The notes beneath the pieces were generated by a model. The model worked only from the letters and a program-made list of their open reading frames with translations, had not been told where the DNA came from and ran no database searches. This document shows positions 18,074 through 26,307 of a DNA stretch of 55,625 nt, one piece after another. Position 1 is the first letter of the stretch, and each line of letters opens with the position of its first letter. This DNA is from an uncultured Actinomycetes bacterium (GTDB lineage: Bacteria; Actinomycetota; Coriobacteriia; Coriobacteriales; Atopobiaceae): positions 1 to 55,625 of the forward strand of contig OMWE01000016.1 of assembly GCA_900314685.1 (NCBI GenBank), written 5' to 3'. The translations under genes and the position numbers were made by a program.

Positions 18074-18790
18074 CTACTGTGCGTCGCCCTCCGCGGCAGG
18101 CGCCTCGAAACGGTAGCCCACACCGTGCACCGTGTAGAGCCAGCGCGGGTGGCGCGGGTCGTCGCCCAGCTTGGCGCGGAGGTTCTTCACGTGGGAGTCG
18201 ATCGTGCGCTCGTAGCCCTCGAAGTCGTAGCCGAGCACCTTCTCGACCAGCTCCATGCGGGTGTACACGCGGCCCGGGTAGCGCGCCAGGGTCGTCAGCA
18301 GCTTGAACTCCGAGGCCGTCAGGTCGACCTCCTTGCCCTCCACCAGCACCTTGTGGCCGGTGATGTCGATCACCAGGTCGCCGAAGTCCAGCACCTCCAG
18401 CGCCGGCTCGCTCTCGGTGTGGGCGCGGCGCAGCAGGGCGCGCACGCGGGCCACCAGCTCGCGCGGGCTAAAGGGCTTGATCAGGTAGTCGTCGGCGCCG
18501 AGCTCCAGACCGATGATACGGTCCTCCACCTCGCCCTTTGCCGTCAGCATGATGATGGGCACGTTGGACGTCTCGCGCACGGTGCGGCACACGCGCTCGC
18601 CCGACAGCTTGGGGAGCATCAGGTCCAGGATGATCAGGTCAAAGGAGTGCTTCTCGAACTCCTCCAGCGCGCTCTGGCCGTCGCCGACGCCGCGGACGGC
18701 GTAGCCCTCGCGCTCGAGGTAGGCCGCGACAGCGTCGCGGATCGTCTTTTCGTCTTCGACCAGGAGGATGCGCTTCTCTTCTCCTGCCAT
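18074..18790 (-). CDS. OmpR-family response regulator
   Basis: A 238-residue two-component regulator. The receiver domain (about 6-120) has the acidic pocket VEDE, phospho-acceptor D56 in ILDLMLPK, the switch Thr in MLTAKGE, and Lys in LIKPFSPRELVARV. The C-terminal winged helix (about 135-232) carries LTASEFKLLTTLARYPGRVY and IDSHVKNLRAKLGDDPRHPR, then VHGVGYRFE, which defines the OmpR/PhoB class. The ATG at 18790 has GGGAGG upstream; an earlier in-frame ATG (18832) is less well placed. It precedes its kinase with a 147-base gap holding a weak hairpin. Confidence 0.96.
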   Translation of the reverse strand: MAGEEKRILLVEDEKTIRDAVAAYLEREGYAVRGVGDGQSALEEFEKHSFDLIILDLMLPKLSGERVCRTVRETSNVPIIMLTAKGEVEDRIIGLELGADDYLIKPFSPRELVARVRALLRRAHTESEPALEVLDFGDLVIDITGHKVLVEGKEVDLTASEFKLLTTLARYPGRVYTRMELVEKVLGYDFEGYERTIDSHVKNLRAKLGDDPRHPRWLYTVHGVGYRFEAPAAEGDAQ

Positions 18791-19011
18791 ACAGGCCTCC
18801 CTCTCCATAAGTTCAGCACAGAACAAACACATTCAACAGTAGTTTAGCACCCTTCGCGACCCCTGGCGTCAAGACGGGCAGACGGTCCGCGAGATGGTAC
18901 AAATGAAGGCGGACGCTCGGGTTGTGCGCGCGCCGACCTGCGGGCAGCGTCACACCTGCAGCGGCAGACGGCTGTACGGCGATAGCCGGCTGTGCGCGGG
19001 ACGGCGCCCGC

Positions 19012-20358
19012 TTACGCGGACTCGCCGCCGGTGGCCGCCGTGCTGTCGGACGCGGTACCCGAGTCTCCGCCGGCCTGGTCGTCGGAGTCCGACGTCGACT
19101 CCTCCTTGCCGGTGCCGGCCGAGACCGCGTACGCGCGCACGCGCACGCCGCTGGGATAGCCGGTGTCGGGGTCCTTGATCGTCGCGAAGGTCACAAAGGT
19201 CGAGCACTCGCCGTCGCGCGCCGGGAAATCGCCGTAGTCCACCGCGCGGTTGGCCGGCGACAGGATCGCGTACTGCTCGTTTTGGGTGTCCACCACAAAA
19301 TACGAGGTCCGGCTCTTGATGATGTACACGCCGTCGGTGCCCGCGGCCTCGCAGTAGGGCTCGCGCGAGAGCACCACGAATTTGCCCTCGCTCGTCCCGA
19401 TGTAGGTGCCCATCGTGCCGAGCAGGCCGCCCGACTGGTAGCTCGCCTCGATGGAAAAGACGAACTGCTCCCCTATCCGCGTCGCGCGCAGGGGCTTGAC
19501 GGTCTGCGGCAGAACGAGCTGGTCCACGATCTCGTCCAGGTCGCTGCGGACCGAGTAGGCGGTGATGCCGTAGTACACGCCCTCGTCGGCACGGACGCGC
19601 GGGCAGAGCGTGACCACGTCACCGGACAGCTCGGGCGGCGTCGCGAAGCGCCCCGGCGACTCCACGGCCGCCGTCGCCTCCGACCCGCCGAGCTTCCACA
19701 CGTAGCAGACCGAGCTCTCGGCCGTCTTGTTGCCGCTGAGCGAGGGCATGACCTGCCAGATGACCTTATTGCCCGTCACGACGAACTGCGGCGGGTCCCA
19801 ATTGCCGTCCGCCTGCCAGAGCGTGGAAGACGAGCCGATCAGCGCACCGCCCTCAAACGCCGACGCGTAGAGCGCCCAGGACTTGTCGAGCAGGTTCATC
19901 TCGACCCAGGCGTAGGCTGAGTCGGAGCAGCGCACGTCGTAGATCATGATGTTGGGGTTGCCCTGGGTGACCATGGTCGTCACGACGTCGACCAGCGTGC
20001 CGGCGGTGACCGAAAAGGCCGCGGCCTTGACGATGGGCGAGGTGGTCGTGCCGACCGAGGTGGCGGCGAGCCAGTCGCCCTCCCCCGGCCGCAGCACGGT
20101 GCCGAGCGCGATGTCGTAGGATGCGGGGTCGTCCCACCAGAGGTTGACCGACTTGTAGTTGGACTCGTTTGTATTGGGGTCGATCACGTAGGTCGCATTC
20201 TTGGTGTCGACCACCACGGGGTCCGAGGAGACCTCGTCCGCGCCGTGCTTGCAGCCTGCGAGCACACCGACCGCCGCCGTGGCAAGGCCCGCCGCCGCTG
20301 ATGCGCGGAAAAGCCCGCGGCGGGTGAGCGCATGTCTTGTCTTCCCAGTCTGCGGCAT
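19012..20358 (-). CDS. Tat-type secreted lipoprotein, unknown function
   Basis: A protein of about 448 residues with a signal reading TRRGLFRASAAAGLATAAVG followed by VLAGC. The twin Arg with RGLF fits a Tat signal and LAGC a lipobox, so the mature protein is probably a lipid-anchored, folded external protein. The body is all-beta in character with repeated motifs of the kind seen in beta-propellers (for example DGVYIIKSRTSYFVVDTQNE), ending in a Ser/Gly/Asp-rich tail. I do not recognise a catalytic motif. The ATG at 20358 has GGGGG at good spacing; a longer ATG start at 20439, only 4 bases past purB, is possible. The gap 18791-19011 to the response regulator holds nothing recognisable. Confidence 0.8.
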   Translation of the reverse strand: MPQTGKTRHALTRRGLFRASAAAGLATAAVGVLAGCKHGADEVSSDPVVVDTKNATYVIDPNTNESNYKSVNLWWDDPASYDIALGTVLRPGEGDWLAATSVGTTTSPIVKAAAFSVTAGTLVDVVTTMVTQGNPNIMIYDVRCSDSAYAWVEMNLLDKSWALYASAFEGGALIGSSSTLWQADGNWDPPQFVVTGNKVIWQVMPSLSGNKTAESSVCYVWKLGGSEATAAVESPGRFATPPELSGDVVTLCPRVRADEGVYYGITAYSVRSDLDEIVDQLVLPQTVKPLRATRIGEQFVFSIEASYQSGGLLGTMGTYIGTSEGKFVVLSREPYCEAAGTDGVYIIKSRTSYFVVDTQNEQYAILSPANRAVDYGDFPARDGECSTFVTFATIKDPDTGYPSGVRVRAYAVSAGTGKEESTSDSDDQAGGDSGTASDSTAATGGESA

Positions 20359-20442
20359 CGGTGCCCCCGTACGCGAACGGCCCGCCCCGGGACCCGCCGC
20401 CGTACGACGAGCCCGGGCCGGGCCGTGTGTCTTGTCCATTCC

Positions 20443-21789
20443 CTACTCGAAGCTCAGGTCCCGCAGGCGGTCGAAGACCACGTCCTTGCGGGCCAGGAAG
20501 GCCTGCGGGTCAAAGATCGCATCCAACTCGTCGGCCGAGAGGGTGCAGGCCGAGTCGGCCTCGAGGCGCTCGCGGAAGGTCGGGCCCTGACGCACCTGCT
20601 GCACGTCGTGCCAGGTGTCCATGGCGTTGCGCTGGACGATCGCGTAGGCGTCCTCGCGCGTGATGCCGGTCTCCACCAGGGCCAGCAGGACCTTGCTGGA
20701 GTAGATCAGGCCGCGGGTCTTGTTGAGGTTGGCCTTCATCTGCTCGGGGTAGAGGATCAGGCCGTCGATGATGCGGATCAGGCACTGCAGCATGTGGTCG
20801 AGCGCGATGAAGCTGTCGGCCTGCGCCACGCGCTCGGCCGAGCTGTGCGAGATGTCGCGCTCGTGCCAGAGGGCGACGTTGTCAAAGGCGACCTGCGCGT
20901 TGGCCTTGACCACGCGGGAGAGGCCGCAGACCTTCTCGACCGTGATGGGGTTGCGCTTGTGCGGCATGGCGGAGCTGCCCTTTTGTCCCTTGCGGAAGGG
21001 CTCCTCGGCCTCGAGCGTGTCCGTCTTTTGCAGGTTGCGGACCTCGGTCGCGATGCGCTCGCAGGTGGCCGCCGTAGTCGCGAGCACGCCGGCCAGGTAG
21101 GCGTGGTGGTCGCGGCTGACGACCTGCGTGGAGAGAGGGTCGGCCACGAGGCCCAGGTGCTCGCAGACGTACTGCTCGATGAAGGGGTCGATGGAGGAAT
21201 ACGTGCCCACCGCACCGGAGATCGCGCCGAAGGCCACGTTTTTGCGGGCGTCGCGCAGGCGCTCGAGGTCGCGGTAGAGCTCCCAGGCCCAGGAGCCGAA
21301 CTTCATGCCAAAGGTCATGGGCTCGGCGTGGATGCCGTGGGTACGGCCCACGCAGAGGGTCTCCTTCTCCTCAAAGGCGCGGCGCTTGCAGATCTCGCCC
21401 AGGCGCTGGACGTCCTCGATGATCACGTCGGTCGCCTGCGTCAGCTGGTAGCAGAGCGCGGTGTCGCCCAGGTCGGAGCTGGTCATGCCGAAGTGGACCC
21501 AGCGGCTGGGCTTGGGCTCGCCCTCGGGCACGTCTTTGTCGATATAGGAGCCCATGTTGGTCAGGAAGGCGATCACGTCGTGGTTGGTCACGGCCTCGAT
21601 CTCGTCGACCTCGGTCTTTTCGAAGTGCGCGTGGGCGCGGATGTAGGCCGCCTCCTCGCGGGTGATACCGATCTTGCCCAGCTCGGCCTGGGCCTCGCAG
21701 GCCAGCACCTCGATCTCCTGCCAGATGGCGTACTTGTTCTCGAGCTCGAATATGTTGCCTATCGCGGGGCGGGTGTAGCGGTCGATCAT
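20443..21789 (-). CDS. purB: Adenylosuccinate lyase
   Basis: A 448-residue fumarase/aspartase-superfamily enzyme that splits SAICAR to AICAR plus fumarate and adenylosuccinate to AMP plus fumarate. The start MIDRYTRPAIGNIFELENKY and the motifs HFGMTSSDLGDTALC, GRTHGIHAEPMTFGMK and the signature loop KGQKGSSAMPHKRNPI (catalytic Ser in SSAMP) are typical of the family. The ATG at 21789 follows GGAAGGA. Array C and a repeat element fill the 630-base gap upstream, so its promoter must lie between or after them. Downstream the lipoprotein gene may be co-transcribed. Confidence 0.97.
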   Translation of the reverse strand: MIDRYTRPAIGNIFELENKYAIWQEIEVLACEAQAELGKIGITREEAAYIRAHAHFEKTEVDEIEAVTNHDVIAFLTNMGSYIDKDVPEGEPKPSRWVHFGMTSSDLGDTALCYQLTQATDVIIEDVQRLGEICKRRAFEEKETLCVGRTHGIHAEPMTFGMKFGSWAWELYRDLERLRDARKNVAFGAISGAVGTYSSIDPFIEQYVCEHLGLVADPLSTQVVSRDHHAYLAGVLATTAATCERIATEVRNLQKTDTLEAEEPFRKGQKGSSAMPHKRNPITVEKVCGLSRVVKANAQVAFDNVALWHERDISHSSAERVAQADSFIALDHMLQCLIRIIDGLILYPEQMKANLNKTRGLIYSSKVLLALVETGITREDAYAIVQRNAMDTWHDVQQVRQGPTFRERLEADSACTLSADELDAIFDPQAFLARKDVVFDRLRDLSFE

Positions 21790-21991
21790 CTCGGTCCTTC
21801 CGATGGAGGAGTCGTTTGCGCGAACGTCTGTCTTTCGTTTGTCTTTCTACTCGCATACCGTCGTGCGCACCTATTGGGTCGCGCGACGTGCGCAACATAC
21901 GCCATTGTGGCAGTTGCGCCTATGCACCTTCCAATTCTAGCGCGACAAGACGGACATACCATCATGCGATCACACGTCGCAAAATGCACCT

Positions 21992-22020
21992 GCGTGACAG
22001 GGGACGTGACAGGGGACGGG
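21992..22020. repeat. GTGACAGGGG repeat, copy 2 (rearranged)
   Basis: GCGTGACAGGGGAC is followed by a second GTGACAGGGGACGGGG, then GATCGACACAC where the closing arm would be, so the left half is doubled and the right half decayed. It sits directly beside array C. Confidence 0.7.
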
Positions 22021-22030
22021 GGATCGACAC

Positions 22031-22413
22031 ACTGACTTTTCTGCCGCTGCTCAGCGACCCGCTGCAAAGCGGCCTCGGGAGTACGAATCGCGAAGCAAGG
22101 TGGTTTTGCTTCGTACTTCAACAGCTAGTTTGCAGCGATTCGCGGCGATATGCCGTCCAAAGCACGACCGACGGCCCGAAGCGAGCTCGCAATCATACTC
22201 CAGATGCCGCATTACAGCGAATCGCGGCAGAATGCCATCCGAAGAACGACCAGTGATTCGAAGCGGCCTCGCAATCATGCTCCAGATGCCCAATTACAGC
22301 TAATCGCGGCAAAACACCATCCGAAGTACGACCCGTCCTCCGCGGATCGGCTGGCGTCATACTTCCGATAGGGTTTTGCAGCGAGGCGCGGCGAACTGGC
22401 CTCTGGAGTGTGA
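22031..22413. repeat. Array C: phased inverted-repeat units, core TC(G/A)TACT / AGTACGA
   Basis: Four clear 57-base units with left halves at 22111, 22193, 22275, 22357 and right halves at 22160, 22242, 22324, 22406; all four distances are exactly 49 bases. A decayed first unit lies at 22031-22086. Periods are 82, 82, 82. Linkers are 25 bases, and the linkers after 22167 and 22249 share CGAAGCG and CTCGCAA. The interior is well kept: CAGATGCCG, then TTACAGCGAATCGCGGC. The left end TCATACTCCAGATGCC resembles the array A end TCGTACACCAGCTGCC, which suggests common descent. The array lies between purB and argH, both on the minus strand. The rest of 21790-22422 contains only the repeat listed at 21992. 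Confidence 0.85.
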
Positions 22414-22422
22414 GTGTCCGTC

Positions 22423-23856
22423 TTACTCGGCCGTGGTGTCCGTACCCGCGCTCTTGGCACGCATGCGCTTGACGGTGGCGCGGTCGCGCTTGAGCGCCTT
22501 GCTGGCCTCGTGCATCTGCAGGCGGACGGCCTCGTGGCCCGTGCCGCCGTAGGTGTTGCGGGCCTGCGCGATCTTTTCGGGGTCGAGCGTGCCCACCACG
22601 TCGCGGCCAAAGAGCGGCGAGAACTTGCGGAACTCCTCCAGCGTGAGGTCCTCGAGGCCCACCTTGTGCTTCTCGCAGTAGAGCACCAGCTCGCCCACGA
22701 TCTCGTGCGCCTTGCGGAAGGGCATGCCGCGTTTGGCCAGGTAGTCGGCCACATCGGTCGCCGCGGTGAAGCCCAGCCCCGCCTCGGCCAGCATCGCGTG
22801 ACTGTGCACGGTCCAGGTGTCGATCATGCCCTCCATGCAGATCATGCAGTCGCGCAGGGTCTTGGCCGCGTCAAGCGGGCCCTCCTTGCATTCCTGCAGG
22901 TCCTTGTTGTAGGCCAGCGGCAGGGATTTCATCGTGGTCATCAGCGCAAAGAGGTCGCCGTACACACGGCCCGTCTTGCCGCGGGTGAGCTCGGCAAAGT
23001 CCGGGTTCTTCTTCTGCGGCATGATCGAGCTGCCCGTGGAGTAGGAGTCCGAGAGCGTGATGAAGCCAAACTCGGTCGTCGACCACGTCACGATCTCCTC
23101 GCACAGGCGCGACAGGTGCATCATGCTCACCGAGCAGGCGTAGAGCAGGTCGAGCAGGTAGTCGCGGTCGCTCACGGCGTCCATCGAGTTGGGCGTGGGG
23201 TGGTCGAATCCCAGCAGGTCAGCGGTATAGTGGCGGTCGAGCGGGTAGGTGGTACCGGCGAGCGCGGCCGAGCCCAGCGGGCACACGTCCGCCGCGACGT
23301 AGGCGTCGTGCAGGCGCTTGAAGTCGCGCGTGAACATCCAGAAATACGCCAGCAGGTGATGCGAGAAGAGCACGGGCTGCGCATGCTGCATGTGCGTGTA
23401 GCCCGGCATGATCACGCCGTAATTCTTGTGCGCGGCGCGCAGGATCACCTTGCGCAGGGAGTAGTTCTCGGCCATCAGGCCGTCGAGCAGGTCTTTTGCC
23501 CACAGGCGCGTGTCGGTGGCCACCTGGTCGTTGCGCGAGCGGCCCGTGTGCAGGCGCTGGCCCGCGGCGCCGATGTCCTCGGTCAGCTCGCGCTCCACGG
23601 CCATGTGGATGTCCTCGTCGTTGACGTCGAACTTGAAATGGCCCTGGTTGATCTGGTTTTCGATCTCGAGAAGACCCACCTCGATATGCTCGACGTCCGA
23701 CCGCGAGAGGACGCCCTGCTTGCCCAGCATCTTGGCGTGGGCGATGCTGCCGCGGATGTCCTGGCGATACATGTATTTGTCGACGGGCAGCGACGCGCCG
23801 AACCTCTGCGTGAACTCGTCGACGCTCTGCTCGAATCGCCCGGACCACAGTGCCAT
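22423..23856 (-). CDS. argH: Argininosuccinate lyase
   Basis: A 477-residue lyase of the fumarase superfamily that splits argininosuccinate into arginine and fumarate, the last step of arginine synthesis. The start MALWSGRFEQSVDEFTQRFG, the motifs HTGRSRNDQVATDTRLW, GYTHMQHAQPVLFSHHL and the signature loop TGSSIMPQKKNPDFAELTRG are all present; the catalytic Ser is in the SSIMPQKKNPD loop. AAGGGGAG lies just upstream of the ATG. It follows argG on the same strand after a 160-base gap holding a GCGGGGC/GCCCCGC stem at about 23884-23909 and two copies of CGCGTCTACCGAG, so the pair probably forms an operon with partial internal control. Confidence 0.97.
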   Translation of the reverse strand: MALWSGRFEQSVDEFTQRFGASLPVDKYMYRQDIRGSIAHAKMLGKQGVLSRSDVEHIEVGLLEIENQINQGHFKFDVNDEDIHMAVERELTEDIGAAGQRLHTGRSRNDQVATDTRLWAKDLLDGLMAENYSLRKVILRAAHKNYGVIMPGYTHMQHAQPVLFSHHLLAYFWMFTRDFKRLHDAYVAADVCPLGSAALAGTTYPLDRHYTADLLGFDHPTPNSMDAVSDRDYLLDLLYACSVSMMHLSRLCEEIVTWSTTEFGFITLSDSYSTGSSIMPQKKNPDFAELTRGKTGRVYGDLFALMTTMKSLPLAYNKDLQECKEGPLDAAKTLRDCMICMEGMIDTWTVHSHAMLAEAGLGFTAATDVADYLAKRGMPFRKAHEIVGELVLYCEKHKVGLEDLTLEEFRKFSPLFGRDVVGTLDPEKIAQARNTYGGTGHEAVRLQMHEASKALKRDRATVKRMRAKSAGTDTTAE

Positions 23857-24016
23857 CTCTACTCCCCTTCGTTTTCGCTGCTAGCGGGGCCGGTCGCCCA
23901 GCCCCGCTCAACAGTCGGTTGTCTTGTCGGCCGCCGCAACGTCAGACGTTGCGCGTCTACCGAGCGCGTCTACCGAGCCCGTCGTCCGAGTCTAGTCCGG
24001 CGGGCCCTCGCCGACC

Positions 24017-25387
24017 CTACGCCGTGGCGCCCATCTCGCCTTCGCCGTGCGCCTCTTTCTTATTCTCCACCAAATTGAGGTGGTCGAGCTGGCTCGCGGC
24101 GATCTGGGCCGTGGCCTTCTGCGCGGCAAAGACGGACGCGGGACCCTGCACCTTGGACCAGGTGCGGCTGGGCAGGCTGTGGAGCTCGATGAAGCCGGCG
24201 GACGCGGTGCGGTCGAAGGTGTCGCCGTCGCCGTAGGTAGCCAGGTTGTAGTCGTAGAGCGCGTAGCTGGAGCGGCGACCGGTCACGGTCATCGAACCCT
24301 TGTAGAGCTTGAAGCGGACCTCGCCCGACACAAACTCCTGCGTGCTCGCGCAGAACCCGTCGAGCGCCTCGCGCAGCTGCGAGAACCACAGGCCGTCGTA
24401 GATGGTCTCGGCCCATTTCTGGTCGATGCCGTGCTTGAAGTGCAGGGTGTCGTGGTCCAGGCACAGGGTCTCGAGCGCCTGGTGCGCGTGGATGATCGCG
24501 AGCGCGGCGGGCGCCTCGTAGCACTCGTGGCTCTTGATGCCCACCACGCGGTTCTCGACCATGTCGATGCGGCCGTAGCCGTTGCGGCCGCAGATCTTGT
24601 TGAGCTCGACGATCATGTCCACCAGACCCATGCGCTGGCCGTTGAGCGCCACGGGTTTGCCCTGCTCAAAGGCGAGCGTGACCTCCTCGGGGACGTCCGG
24701 CGCCTCGGTCGGGTCCACGGTCATCGTCCAGATGTCCGCGGGCGGCTCGGCCCAGGGGTCCTCGAGCACGCCGCACTCGATCGCGCGGCCCCACAGGTTG
24801 TCGTCGATGGAGTACGGCTTGGCCGCGGTGGTCGGCACAGGCACGGAGTGGTCCGCGGCCCACACCATCTCGTCTTCGCGGGTCAGCAGGTCCCAGCCAC
24901 GCACGGGGGCGATCACCTTGAGGTCGGGGTCGAGCGCGTGGATGGAGGTCTCGAAACGCACCTGGTCGTTGCCCTTGCCCGTGCAGCCGTGGGCCACGTA
25001 GGTCGCGCCGTACTTGTGCGCGATGTCCACGATGTGCTTGGAGATCAGCGGGCGGCTCAGGGCGGAGAGCAGCGGGTACTCGTTCTCGTAGAGGGCGTTG
25101 GCCGCGATGGCCTTGGGCAGGATCTCCTCGGCGTATTCCTCGCGCATGTCCACGGCCTCGGAGCCGATGGCGCCCATGGCCAGGGCCTTTTGCTTTACCC
25201 ACTCGAGGTTGGCGGCGTTCTGGCCCACGTTGCCGCAGATGGCGACCACGTCGAGACCCTTCTCCACCTGCAGCCACTTGCACATGACGGAGGTGTCCAG
25301 GCCGCCCGAGTACGCGAGCACGACCTTCTGCTTCTCGCCGGTCTGGGGGATGGTGGGGTTGGAGGTCTCGAAATGGATGTCGGTCAT
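24017..25387 (-). CDS. argG: Argininosuccinate synthase
   Basis: A 456-residue synthase that joins citrulline and aspartate with ATP to form argininosuccinate. The PP-loop AYSGGLDTSVMCKWL (about 22-36), and later ARGCTGKGND-like substrate motif (HGCTGKGNDQVRFE), NLWGRAIECG and GIKSHECYEAPAA-type motifs identify it. The ATG at 25387 is chosen because GAGGGAG lies 7 bases upstream; an earlier in-frame start would translate the leader and terminator region and is not credible. A 28-residue Arg-rich leader peptide (25546-25632) and an intrinsic terminator (25482-25508) precede it, so attenuation by arginine or charged tRNA-Arg is likely. argH follows. Confidence 0.96.
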   Translation of the reverse strand: MTDIHFETSNPTIPQTGEKQKVVLAYSGGLDTSVMCKWLQVEKGLDVVAICGNVGQNAANLEWVKQKALAMGAIGSEAVDMREEYAEEILPKAIAANALYENEYPLLSALSRPLISKHIVDIAHKYGATYVAHGCTGKGNDQVRFETSIHALDPDLKVIAPVRGWDLLTREDEMVWAADHSVPVPTTAAKPYSIDDNLWGRAIECGVLEDPWAEPPADIWTMTVDPTEAPDVPEEVTLAFEQGKPVALNGQRMGLVDMIVELNKICGRNGYGRIDMVENRVVGIKSHECYEAPAALAIIHAHQALETLCLDHDTLHFKHGIDQKWAETIYDGLWFSQLREALDGFCASTQEFVSGEVRFKLYKGSMTVTGRRSSYALYDYNLATYGDGDTFDRTASAGFIELHSLPSRTWSKVQGPASVFAAQKATAQIAASQLDHLNLVENKKEAHGEGEMGATA

Positions 25388-25456
25388 GGTGTGCTCCCTC
25401 GCTTTTCTTTGTCCTGAGCTGGTCTTTGTGCTGGCAACGTATAAGCGCCCCTTCCC

Positions 25457-25475
25457 GCGAAGACGACCTTCGCGG
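25457..25475 (-). other. Small hairpin between terminator and argG
   Basis: CGCGAAG and CTTCGCG pair around a 5-base loop. It lies between the leader terminator and the argG ribosome site; role unknown, possibly part of the regulatory fold. Confidence 0.5.
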
Positions 25476-25481
25476 CGGCGC

Positions 25482-25508
25482 AAAAGAAAAACCCGGCTTC
25501 CGCCGGGC
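25482..25508 (-). terminator. Leader terminator (attenuator) upstream of argG
   Basis: On the minus strand GCCCGGC-GGAA-GCCGGGT is followed by TTTTCTTTTG, a textbook intrinsic terminator. It lies 38 bases after the stop of the Arg-rich leader peptide and about 95 bases before argG, in the same direction, so unless it is avoided argG would not be transcribed. Confidence 0.9.
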
Positions 25509-25545
25509 ACGTCTTGTCTGGTTGAGCAGGCTATTTTGCCTAAGA

Positions 25546-25632
25546 CTAAAGAAGCGCGCGGCGTCGCCGGTTGATACGTCGATTCTGGCGTCGAAGGCCC
25601 TGTGCCTGAGCAAAGTTGCTGATGTGCTGCAT
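25546..25632 (-). CDS. Arginine-rich leader peptide for argG attenuation
   Basis: A 28-residue frame, MQHISNFAQAQGLRRQNRRI followed by NRRRRALL and a TAG stop. Eight of the 28 residues are Arg, clustered in the second half (CGA, CGC, CGA, CGT, CGG, CGA, CGC, CGC codons). The ATG has GAGGAGG at 7 bases, so translation is well supported. Its stop lies 38 bases before the leader terminator. This is the arrangement of ribosome-mediated attenuation: ribosomes stalled at Arg codons when arginine is scarce would favour an antiterminator. I did not find a clear antiterminator pairing by eye; the GGCGACGCCGCGCG stretch within the Arg codons is a candidate partner for the left arm. Confidence 0.8.
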   Translation of the reverse strand: MQHISNFAQAQGLRRQNRRINRRRRALL

Positions 25633-25832
25633 GTCGGGCCTCCTCTCGGCTGTCTTTCGCGGTCATATCGTCGTTGCGGACTCCTCATGACCGCTCACGC
25701 GTCATTTACGACCGTTCGCGCTTGTGTTGCAGGGTACTTTAACCCCGCTATGCATTCCCGTGCAACAAAAAATCAGTAAGGAAAACATCAGGAAACATTA
25801 GCCCCATGCCGAGCACACAATGACCGCGCGGC

Positions 25833-25878
25833 TAGAGCTTGCGGTACCTCGCGATTAGAGCTTGCGGCATCTCGCGTC
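25833..25878. repeat. Two tandem 23-bp repeats
   Basis: Two adjacent copies begin TAGAGCTTGCGG and continue with TACCTCGCGAT or CATCTCGCGTC. They are the only structure I see in the gene-free stretch 25633-26025 apart from the presumed argG promoter. Confidence 0.75.
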
Positions 25879-26025
25879 GACCCTGTGGCGCTTCTCGTCG
25901 CGGTAGACGTATTCCACGGATACACGAACCGCAGTCTGAAGCCATACAGTTTAAACATTTATGCACATCCCACTACCGGAAACCCAATCGCACGCAATCG
26001 CACGCCTTCGTGGGTACAAAGCAAA

Positions 26026-26055
26026 GCGGGTAGACGGACGATGCCATCTACCCGC
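26026..26055 (-). terminator. Terminator-like hairpin after the damaged tRNA-Lys copy
   Basis: AGCGGGTAGA pairs with TCTACCCGCT, the same stem as after the intact tRNA-Lys but with two base pairs changed and the T-run interrupted (TTTGCTTTG). It is part of the duplicated segment. Confidence 0.6.
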
Positions 26056-26065
26056 TATTTCTTGC

Positions 26066-26141
26066 TGGTGGGCCCTAGGGGCCTCGAACCCTTGACCTTG
26101 GGATTAAAAGTCCCCTGCTCTGCCAACTGAGCTAAGGGATG
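26066..26141 (-). pseudogene. Damaged tRNA-Lys (UUU) copy with broken acceptor stem
   Basis: It matches the intact tRNA-Lys at 27001-27076 closely through the D, anticodon (CTTTTAA, UUU) and T arms and the encoded CCA, and the following terminator region is also duplicated. The first three bases of the 5' acceptor strand are CAT instead of GGG, so three of seven acceptor pairs are lost, and the T stem has a further mismatch. It is unlikely to be processed or charged. A 5' end that switches to unrelated sequence is what remains when an element recombines within a tRNA gene, or when a duplication breakpoint falls there. Confidence 0.8.
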
Positions 26142-26175
26142 CGCTCGAACGGATGAAAGCCGGTTTCGTCATCTT

Positions 26176-26261
26176 GGGCAAAATGTGCCTGAGATACAGG
26201 GATAATGCCCGAGATAAATTTATAGCCGGCATTATCTCCTGTTTAGAACCACATTTCGCCC
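26176..26261. repeat. 86-base two-part inverted repeat downstream of brnA
   Basis: Outer arms GGGCAAAATGTG (26176-26187) and CACATTTCGCCC (26250-26261) match with one mismatch. Inner arms ACAGGGATAATGCC (26196-26209) and GGCATTATCTCCTGT (26228-26242) also pair. The whole can fold into one long interrupted hairpin. It lies between the damaged tRNA-Lys and the end of brnA. It may be a terminator, an operator or a trace of a small mobile element. Confidence 0.75.
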
Positions 26262-26307
26262 GATAGCCAGGACCATGTCGTGTTTATAAGCCCTTCTTTC
26301 AGGGGCT

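Noticed and set aside
22031..22413. Array C as an arginine or purine riboswitch
   Set aside because: It is a multi-copy periodic array lying downstream of argH and upstream of purB, with no known aptamer core; copies in other arrays sit next to unrelated genes.
25388..25666. N-terminal extension of argG to an upstream start
   Set aside because: It would run through the terminator and leader region with an Arg/Ser-rich non-conserved sequence; ATG at 25387 has a good ribosome site and a normal ArgG start.
26066..26141. Second functional tRNA-Lys
   Set aside because: Three of seven acceptor pairs are lost and the T stem is weakened, so it is listed as a damaged copy.
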